Assembly: GCA_020851015.1 (NCBI GenBank)
Contig: JADZDN010000084.1
Location: 1 to 27,019 of the forward strand
DNA length: 27,019 bases
Reading direction: 5' to 3'
DNA from: Alphaproteobacteria bacterium
Lineage (GTDB): Bacteria; Pseudomonadota; Alphaproteobacteria; JAEULC01
The translations under genes were made by a program, and so were the position numbers. Positions within the stretch are counted from its first letter, which is position 1. Each line of letters opens with the position of its first letter. This document shows, piece by piece, positions 22,029 to 27,019 of this stretch. Below the pieces are notes generated by a model that was given only the letters and a program-made list of their open reading frames with translations, did no database searches and had not been told where the DNA came from.

Positions 22029-22426
22029 ACCGCGCGCGCGAGGTTGCGCGCGGCCCGGGCGGGCGCGTGCTGGTGATGGACACGATCACGCGGGCGACCG
22101 CCGAGGATGCCGGCGCGTTCGTGGTGTCCGGCTCGCATGGTGGCGAGACGGCAGCGTCCTTCGCGGTTGGCAAGGGGCTGGCCGGCGCCTTCTTCAACGA
22201 CGCGGGCGTCGGCAAGGAAGGCGCGGGCACGAGCGGCTTGGCCCTGCTCGAACGCCACGGCATCGCCGCCGCCGCGGTATCCCACGAGAGCGCGCGAATC
22301 GGCGACGCCATGGATAGCTGGGAGAGCGGCGTGATCTCAAAGGTCAACGCGCCGGCCGGCGCGCTGGGGCTGGCGGCGGGCCAGCGGCTGCGCGACGCGC
22401 TGACGCGGCTGGTCGCGCGAAGCTGA
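22025..22426 (+). CDS. Small conserved-looking protein of unknown function
   Basis: A 133-residue protein, not assigned to a named family. It starts with a strand RVLVMDTITRA, then a loop VVSGSHGGETAASFAV, FNDAGVGKEGAGTSGLALLERHGIAAAAV, and SARIGDAMDSWESGVIS. The Gly/Asp/Ser-rich loops on an alternating alpha/beta frame suggest a small-molecule-binding or catalytic fold. I have a sense of similar uncharacterised proteins near aldolase or dehydrogenase genes, but cannot name one. ATG 22025 is the likely start; ATG 21944 in frame would add 27 residues with no visible conservation, and ATG 22079 is also possible. It is followed after 54 bases by the aldolase gene. Confidence 0.7.
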   Translation: MNRAREVARGPGGRVLVMDTITRATAEDAGAFVVSGSHGGETAASFAVGKGLAGAFFNDAGVGKEGAGTSGLALLERHGIAAAAVSHESARIGDAMDSWESGVISKVNAPAGALGLAAGQRLRDALTRLVARS

Positions 22427-22480
22427 CTTGCGACGCTTCCATGGTAAGGTCGCCGCCCTGGACCTGACAGGGGAGACCGG

Positions 22481-23284
22481 ATGTTCCGTCCGAACGCGCT
22501 GAAGCGCAGGCTGGAGAAGGGCAAGAAAGCCTTCGGGGTGTTCCTCGAATTGGGCCATCCGCCGATCGCCGAAATCACCGCCGCCGCCGGCTACGATTGC
22601 GCGCTGATCGACCGCGAGCACGGCTGCCAGGGCGACATCGCCTCGGCGGTGCCCGAGATGCTCGCGGTCCAGGCCCATGGCGCGACGGCCCTGCTGCGCG
22701 TGCCGGCCAACGACCCCGTCTGGATCAAGCTGGCGCTGGATGCGGGCGTGGAGGGGATCATGATCCCGGCGATCCTCGACGCGGCGGCGGCGCGGCGCGC
22801 GGCGGAGTCCTGCCGCTACCCGCCCAACGGCTTTCGCGGCTTCGCGGTGCCGGTCGTGCGCGGGTCGGGCTACGGCCACCATGCCGAGGCCTATCTGCGC
22901 GAGATCGAGCGCGAGCTTTTGGTGATCGGCCAGATCGAGACGGGATCGGGGGTCGAGGCCTGCGAGGCGATCGCCGGCACGGATGGCATCGACATGATCT
23001 TCATCGGCCCCTACGACCTGGCGGCCAACCTGGGCTATCTGGGCCAGCCCGACCACAAGGAGGTGGTGAAGGCGATCGCGCGGGTCGAGAAGGCGGCCAA
23101 GAAGAAGCGCAAATGGCTGGGGGCGATTCCCACGCCGGGCCGCAGCGCGGCCCAACTGTTCGACGACGGCATCGACCTGGTGATCACGCATTGCGACGTG
23201 GTGATGCTCCGCGAGGCGGCGCGGGCGGATGTCGCGGCGATGCGCAAGCTGACGCGCCGGGCGGGCGGCAAGTCGCGGAAATGA
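22481..23284 (+). CDS. HpcH/HpaI-family aldolase
   Basis: A 267-residue class II (metal-dependent) aldolase of the 2,4-dihydroxyhept-2-ene-1,7-dioate/2-keto-3-deoxy-sugar-acid type. The TIM-barrel marks are ELGHPPIAEI, CALIDREHG (the family usually has D-X-E-H-G; here the X is Arg), LLRVPANDP, GVEGIMIP, IGQIETGSGVE (metal Glu) and DMIFIGPYDL (metal Asp). ATG 22481 has GGGGAGA close upstream. The last four bases overlap the NAD(P)HX repair gene, implying coupling. The products are likely pyruvate plus an aldehyde, or the reverse reaction; which aldehyde is unknown. Confidence 0.93.
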   Translation: MFRPNALKRRLEKGKKAFGVFLELGHPPIAEITAAAGYDCALIDREHGCQGDIASAVPEMLAVQAHGATALLRVPANDPVWIKLALDAGVEGIMIPAILDAAAARRAAESCRYPPNGFRGFAVPVVRGSGYGHHAEAYLREIERELLVIGQIETGSGVEACEAIAGTDGIDMIFIGPYDLAANLGYLGQPDHKEVVKAIARVEKAAKKKRKWLGAIPTPGRSAAQLFDDGIDLVITHCDVVMLREAARADVAAMRKLTRRAGGKSRK

Positions 23285-24750
23285 CCGCACCGCTGGAGAT
23301 CCTGTCGGTCGCGGAGATGACCCGCTGCGACCAGGCTGCCGTCAAGGCAGGCACGCCCGGAGCGGAGCTGATGCTGCGCGCCGGCTCGCAGGTTGCCGCC
23401 GAGCTGGTGAAGCGCTGGACGCAGCGCCCGACCGTGGTGCTGTGCGGGCCGGGCAACAATGGCGGCGACGGGTTCGTCGTGGCGCGCGTGCTGGCCGGGC
23501 TGGGCTGGCCGGTGCGTGTGGCGCTGCTGGGGCTGCGCGAGCGGCTGACCGGCGACGCGGCGGCGCACGCCGCGCGCTGGACCGGCCCGGTCGAGCCCTT
23601 GGAGCCGCGCTCGATCGACGGCGTCGAGTTAGTCGTGGACGCGTTGTTCGGCGCCGGCCTGTCGCGCGCGATCGGCGACGATCTGGGCCAGATCTTCGCG
23701 GCCCTGCACAAGCGTGGCGTGCCGGTCGTTGCGATCGACGTGCCGAGCGGCGTACATGGCGACTCCGGCCAGGCGATGGGCAATCCGCCGCAGGCCGCGC
23801 TGACCGTCACCTTCTGCCGCAAGAAGCCGGCGCACCTGCTGCTGCCCGGCCGCGCGCTGTGCGGCGAGATCGTGGTGGCGGACATCGGCATCGCCGACGC
23901 GATCGTGACGGAATGCGGGGCGACGGCACTGGAGAACGCGCCCGAGCTGTGGCGCCACGTCTTCCCGCGTCCCAGGCCTGGCGACCACAAGTACAGCCGC
24001 GGCCATGCCATCGTCGTGGGCGGCGCGCACATGACCGGCGCGGCGCGGCTGGCGGCACGCGCGGCGATGCGCATCGGCGCCGGCATCGTGACCCTGGCCA
24101 GCCCGGCCGACATGGTGGTGCACTACATGGGCTGGCTGCCTCATGTCGTGGTCAAGCCGGTGCGCGACACCGCCGCCTTTGCCGAGATGCTGGCCGAGCG
24201 GCGCGCGGCGGCCGCGCTGGTCGGACCGGGCAACGGGCTGGTCGGCGGCACGCGCGAACGCGCGCTGGCGGCGCTCGCCGCGCGCAAGCCCTGCGTGCTG
24301 GACGCCGATGCGCTGAGCGTGTTCGAGCATACCGTGCCGCTGCTGCAGCAGTCGCTGCACGACGGCTGCGTTCTGACCCCGCATGACGGCGAGTTCGAGC
24401 GGCTGTTCACCCATCGCGACGGCGGGCGGCTGCAGCGCGCCCAGGCCGCCGCCCGGCAGTCCGGCGCCGTGATCCTGTTCAAGGGCTACGACACGGTGAT
24501 CGCCCATCCCGACGGGCGCGCGGTCATCAATGCCAACGCCCCGGCCACCCTGGCGACGGCCGGGGCGGGGGACGTGCTGGCGGGCATGGTGGTCGGGCTC
24601 CTGGCCCAGGGCATGCCGCCGTTCGAGGCGGCCTGCGCGGCCGTTTGGCTGCATGGCGAGGCGGCGGCCTCGTTCGGGCCGGGATTGGTTAGCGAGGATC
24701 TGCCCGATTTATTGCCAGCCGCGCTGCGGCATGTCCGGGCGGTCATGTGA
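23281..24750 (+). CDS. nnr: Bifunctional NAD(P)H-hydrate epimerase/dehydratase
   Basis: A 489-residue fusion that repairs hydrated NAD(P)H. The N-terminal YjeF_N epimerase (about 1-210) has GPGNNGGDGFVVAR, VVDALFGAGLSR and VAIDVPSGVHG. The C-terminal carbohydrate-kinase-like dehydratase (about 225-485) has GHAIVVGGAHMTGAARLAA, LVGPGNG, LTPHDGEFERL, LFKGYDTVIAHPDG and the LATAGAGDVLAGMVVGLLAQG nucleotide-binding loop. ATG 23281 overlaps the aldolase stop in ATGA. The longer open frame upstream is the aldolase gene read out of phase. The length is normal for the fused form. It is a housekeeping enzyme; no special regulation is visible. Confidence 0.96.
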   Translation: MTAPLEILSVAEMTRCDQAAVKAGTPGAELMLRAGSQVAAELVKRWTQRPTVVLCGPGNNGGDGFVVARVLAGLGWPVRVALLGLRERLTGDAAAHAARWTGPVEPLEPRSIDGVELVVDALFGAGLSRAIGDDLGQIFAALHKRGVPVVAIDVPSGVHGDSGQAMGNPPQAALTVTFCRKKPAHLLLPGRALCGEIVVADIGIADAIVTECGATALENAPELWRHVFPRPRPGDHKYSRGHAIVVGGAHMTGAARLAARAAMRIGAGIVTLASPADMVVHYMGWLPHVVVKPVRDTAAFAEMLAERRAAAALVGPGNGLVGGTRERALAALAARKPCVLDADALSVFEHTVPLLQQSLHDGCVLTPHDGEFERLFTHRDGGRLQRAQAAARQSGAVILFKGYDTVIAHPDGRAVINANAPATLATAGAGDVLAGMVVGLLAQGMPPFEAACAAVWLHGEAAASFGPGLVSEDLPDLLPAALRHVRAVM

Positions 24751-24789
24751 CCGCTCAAGCCACTGTGATTGGCGCGGGCGCGGGTAAGC

Positions 24790-24795
24790 TATAAT
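24790..24795 (+). promoter_or_regulatory. Consensus -10 upstream of the DsbD-N-like gene
   Basis: A perfect TATAAT in an otherwise GC-rich gap, 43 bases before the start codon. The best -35 is TTGGCG at 24769-24774 with a short 15-base spacer, so the promoter call rests mainly on the -10. Confidence 0.55.
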
Positions 24796-24837
24796 CATTC
24801 GAGTCGGTGCCATGGGGTATCGGACGCGGGAGCGGAC

Positions 24838-25710
24838 ATGGCCAGGATCGCGGGCCGGCAGGGACCAGGAGCGGCGCGGCGGCTTTGCGCCGCGGCGCTG
24901 GGCCTTGCGGTATTTTCCGTGATGGGCGCTCCGGGCCTTGGCGCGGCCGAGGAGCTGGTCAAGCCGCGGCTCCTGTCCGAGAGCGCGTCGATCAGGCCGG
25001 GGGCGACCGCGTGGCTGGCCGTCGAGCTGACCATGCAGCCGGGCTGGCACACCTACTGGCGCAATCCCGGCGATGCGGGGCAGCCCACGGAGATCGCCTG
25101 GACGCTGCCCGCCGGATTCTCGGCCGGCGAGATGCAGTGGCCGGTTCCCAAGCCATTCGCGACCGAGATGGTGACCAGCTACGGCTACGCGGGCAAGGTC
25201 GCGCTGCTGACGCCGGTCGCCGTGCCGTCATCGGCCGAGGCCGGCACGACCGCGACGATCGCCGCCGGCGTGACCTGGCTTGTGTGCGAGAAGATTTGCG
25301 TGCCGGGCGAAGCCAAGCTGGATATCAAGCTGAAGGTCGCCGCCGACGCGCCGGCCGATGCGGCCAATGCGGCGGTCTTCGCCCAGGCGCGCGAGGCCCT
25401 GCCGCGGCCCGCCAAGGACACGGCGGCCGGCCGGGCGACGGACGAGGCGATCACGCTCGACCTGCCGGCCGCGCTGGCGGAGGGCGTCGGCGCGGGCGAC
25501 GTCGCCTTCCTTCCCTTCGACGATGCGCTGATCGACCATGGGGCCGAGCAGCGGCTGCAGCGTTCGGACGGCCGCACGACCTTGACCTTGCGCCGCGGCG
25601 CCAAGCTCGGCCCGCTGACGGGGGCGATTCCCGGCCTGCTGGTGGTGCGCGACAAGTCCGGCGCCGCGCAGCAGGCCTATGACCTGACCGTCGCGATGAC
25701 GGCACGATGA
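24838..25710 (+). CDS. Exported DsbD N-terminal-domain-like protein
   Basis: A 290-residue protein with a signal peptide (basic start, hydrophobic LCAAALGLAVFSVM, likely cut after GLGAA near residue 35). The body matches the periplasmic N-terminal domain of DsbD/ScsB-type thiol:disulfide interchange proteins: LVKPRLLSESASIRPG, QPGWHTYWRNPGDAGQPT, and the cysteine pair in TWLVCEKICVPGEAKL. The membrane electron-transfer domain and C-terminal thioredoxin domain of full-length DsbD are absent; the gene ends naturally after the second beta region. ATG 24838 is supported by GGGAG six bases upstream. With the downstream redoxin (31-base gap) it likely forms a periplasmic thiol-redox pair, which is inferred from position. 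Confidence 0.87.
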   Translation: MARIAGRQGPGAARRLCAAALGLAVFSVMGAPGLGAAEELVKPRLLSESASIRPGATAWLAVELTMQPGWHTYWRNPGDAGQPTEIAWTLPAGFSAGEMQWPVPKPFATEMVTSYGYAGKVALLTPVAVPSSAEAGTTATIAAGVTWLVCEKICVPGEAKLDIKLKVAADAPADAANAAVFAQAREALPRPAKDTAAGRATDEAITLDLPAALAEGVGAGDVAFLPFDDALIDHGAEQRLQRSDGRTTLTLRRGAKLGPLTGAIPGLLVVRDKSGAAQQAYDLTVAMTAR

Positions 25711-25741
25711 TCCCGAACCGGTTCACCTGAAGGAGGTTCCG

Positions 25742-26359
25742 ATGAACAGGCTTCTCGCTTCCGTCTCGGTCGCCGCGGTGCTGGCCTTTGCCGGCGCCGC
25801 CATGGCCGAGGTCAAGGTCGGCGCGCCGGCCCCCGACTTCAAGGCCACGGACAGCAACGGCAAGACCGTCGCGCTGTCGGAGTTCAAGGGGAGGACGGTG
25901 GTCATGGAGTGGACCAACAACGGCTGCCCCTACGTGAAGAAGCACTACGGCGCCGGCAACATGCAGGCGCTGCAGAAGAAGTACACGGGCGAAGGCGTGG
26001 TGTGGCTGACCGTGGCCTCGTCGCCGCAGGGCGAGCAGGGTTACGTAACCGCGGCCGAGGCGAACAGCGACACCAAGACCCGCGGTGCGGCGCCGACGGC
26101 GGTGCTGCTCGATTCCAAGAGCAACATCGCGCGGCTCTACGAGGCGCGCAACACGCCGCTGATGGTCGTGGTCGACGCCAAGGGCCAGGTCGCCTACCTG
26201 GGCGCGATCGACGACAAGCCGACCGCCAACCCGGCCGACATTCCCGGCGCGAAGAACTACGTGGCCCAGGCGCTGGACGAGATCAAGGCCGGCAAGCCGG
26301 TCTCCGTCGCCTCGACCAAGGCCTATGGCTGCTACGTGAAGTACGCGCCGCAGAGCTGA
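25742..26359 (+). CDS. Exported redoxin/thioredoxin-fold protein
   Basis: A 205-residue periplasmic protein with a signal peptide (cut likely after AAMA, residue 22). The AhpC/TSA-redoxin core follows: KVGAPAPDFKATDSNGKTVAL, then VVMEWTNNGCPYVKKHY with a single active-site Cys where thioredoxin has CXXC, then TPLMVVVDAKGQVAYLGAID. A second Cys lies in the C-terminal YGCYVKY, a motif that recurs in this redoxin subgroup, so the two may form the working disulfide. ATG 25742 has AAGGAGG five bases upstream. It follows the DsbD-N-like gene and is probably cotranscribed with it. A shortened relic of this gene lies directly downstream (26378-26470). Confidence 0.92.
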   Translation: MNRLLASVSVAAVLAFAGAAMAEVKVGAPAPDFKATDSNGKTVALSEFKGRTVVMEWTNNGCPYVKKHYGAGNMQALQKKYTGEGVVWLTVASSPQGEQGYVTAAEANSDTKTRGAAPTAVLLDSKSNIARLYEARNTPLMVVVDAKGQVAYLGAIDDKPTANPADIPGAKNYVAQALDEIKAGKPVSVASTKAYGCYVKYAPQS

Positions 26360-26377
26360 GCGGCGCGAACAGAGCCC

Positions 26378-26470
26378 ATGGCCGCGACCGTCGGCGCGGA
26401 CAGCGCGGGCAAGACGGTCGCCGACCGCCTCGACCAAGGCCATGGCTGCGGCGTGAAATACGCGGGGTAG
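26378..26470 (+). pseudogene. Internally deleted relic of the redoxin gene
   Basis: A 30-codon frame from ATG 26378 to TAG 26468-26470. Its first part (MAATVGADSAGKTVA) resembles the redoxin after the signal-cleavage region (MAEVKVGAP, DSNGKTVA). Its end (GHGCGVKYAG) resembles the redoxin C terminus (AYGCYVKYAP). The DNA over 26424-26461 also matches 26313-26350 closely, with a one-base deletion. About 150 codons of the middle are missing. It is best read as a decayed tandem copy; whether it is ever translated is unknown. Confidence 0.65.
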
Positions 26471-26492
26471 TCCCGCTTCGCCCAATTCCGTC

Positions 26493-26515
26493 ATGGCCGC
26501 ACTTGTTGCGGCCAT
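26493..26515. repeat. REP-like hairpin
   Basis: ATGGCCGCA and its exact complement TGCGGCCAT flank the five-base loop CTTGT. A related but less perfect unit, GCCGGGACA paired with TGTCCGGC, lies at 26612-26638 and shares the ATGGCCG core. On the plus strand the first could also act as a terminator for the redoxin operon, though no T-run follows. Confidence 0.6.
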
Positions 26516-26611
26516 CCACGTCGATGCGCCAGCTAAATTGCCGCGGACATCTGCACGCGCATGCCCGGCGCCAGCCTTTCGTGCGACTGACGGCGCATGA
26601 CGACGTGGATG

Positions 26612-26638
26612 GCCGGGACAAGCCCACGGCTGTCCGGC
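26612..26638. repeat. Second REP-like hairpin
   Basis: Arms GCCGGGACA (26612-26620) and TGTCCGGC (26631-26638) pair with one bulged G around a ten-base loop. Together with the hairpin at 26493-26515 it looks like a pair of repetitive extragenic palindromes. Confidence 0.5.
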
Positions 26639-26698
26639 TGAGCGTTTGACGAATTGCACGCGAGCCAGTACCGATCGGGCTTTTGACAATTTCGAGTC

Positions 26699-26721
26699 CC
26701 CCCTCCCCTTGCGGGAGGGGG
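26699..26721. repeat. C/G-rich perfect hairpin
   Basis: CCCCCTCCC and GGGAGGGGG pair around the loop CTTGC, followed by a further purine-rich GGGGGAGGGGG run at 26725-26735. This kind of C-run/G-run hairpin recurs in intergenic DNA of many GC-rich proteobacteria. Confidence 0.65.
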
Positions 26722-26786
26722 ATAGGGGGAGGGGGCGTCGCGTTTTCGCGCGATCGGCCGCGCGGCGTGGATCGAGCGGAACGCGA

Positions 26787-26972
26787 GGAAACCACCAAGG
26801 CACCAAGGAAGGGAAAAGAGACTCGCCGTCAGGACGTCGCGGACACCACGTCGGAACGGGCGCGCGGCCAAGCGCCGCGCAAAAAACCCTCTCGCTTCGT
26901 CTGGCGCCGTGTCCGTGATGTCGTGGCGGATCAATCCGTCTTTCTTGGCGTCTTGGCGCCTTGGTGGTTTCC
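26787..26972. repeat. 186-bp element with 21-bp inverted ends
   Basis: The left end (26787-26807, beginning GGAAACCACCAAGGC) and the right end (26952-26972, ending GCCTTGGTGGTTTCC) are reverse complements at 20 of 21 positions. Beyond the arms the ACCAAG/CTTGG theme repeats. No coding sequence is convincing inside. It may be a small non-autonomous mobile element or a dispersed intergenic repeat; target-site duplications were not evident. Confidence 0.65.
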
Positions 26973-27019
26973 AAGGGTTCTGAACGCTCGCGGCGCGCGG
27001 GCGCATCGCGAGGACGCGC

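Larger units (their letters stand above)
26471..27019. other. Non-coding tail with palindromic repeats
   Basis: I see no convincing gene in these 549 bases. Open frames are Arg/Gly/Pro-rich translations of repeats. The stretch holds the hairpins and the inverted-repeat element listed separately. The right-hand end (26974-27019) shows nothing recognisable. Confidence 0.7.

Noticed and set aside
26646..26918. A 90-codon open frame on the plus strand
   Set aside because: It reads through the C/G hairpin and the inverted-repeat element; its composition is that of translated repeats.
1..27019. CRISPR array, tRNA, rRNA, insertion sequence or prophage
   Set aside because: No regularly spaced repeats, cloverleaf, rRNA motif, transposase, integrase or phage protein was seen on either strand.

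Overview
The window is GC-rich bacterial DNA, densely coded on both strands. It most resembles a free-living alphaproteobacterium, perhaps of the Rhodospirillales type. The evidence is an FnrL-type regulator with a C-X2-C-X7-C cluster beside a cluster-less FixK-type regulator, a cbb3 oxidase, a PHA synthase, paired universal stress proteins and rhizobia-like housekeeping genes. The genus cannot be fixed from the sequence alone. No rRNA, tRNA, CRISPR array, transposase or phage gene was seen.

Region 1 (1-18.5 kb) reads as a low-oxygen regulon island. From left to right it holds: ccoN (partial, minus); a TauE/UreH_2-like membrane protein; an unknown GNAT-like protein; the Fe-S oxygen sensor fnrL; a radical SAM/SPASM protein; a CBS-BON protein (minus); chaB; a complete YbhGFSR-type ABC-2 exporter headed by a universal stress protein (minus); a small unknown protein; a two-CBS protein followed by a ClpP-class membrane protease (minus); phaC followed by an endonuclease/exonuclease/phosphatase-fold protein (minus); a second universal stress protein; and a fixK-type regulator followed by a receiver-only protein that has lost its phospho-acceptor Asp (minus). 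Eight 14-bp FNR/FixK boxes (TTGAY-N4-RTCAA or one step from it) lie in six intergenic gaps of this region. Several sit at the class II distance from a plausible -10. The likely logic is that FnrL and FixK, both encoded here, switch on respiration, stress, storage-polymer and export genes together when oxygen falls.

Region 2 (18.6-24.8 kb) is metabolic and has no FNR boxes. It holds a molybdopterin oxidoreductase and a D-2-hydroxyacid dehydrogenase on the minus strand. On the plus strand it holds a small unknown protein, an HpcH/HpaI aldolase and the bifunctional NAD(P)H-hydrate repair enzyme, the last two overlapping by 4 nt.

Region 3 (24.8-27.0 kb) has an exported DsbD-N-terminal-like domain protein and an exported redoxin. 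These are followed by an internally deleted relic of the redoxin gene and about 550 bases of non-coding repeats: palindromic REP-like hairpins, a C/G-rich hairpin and a 186-bp element with long inverted ends.
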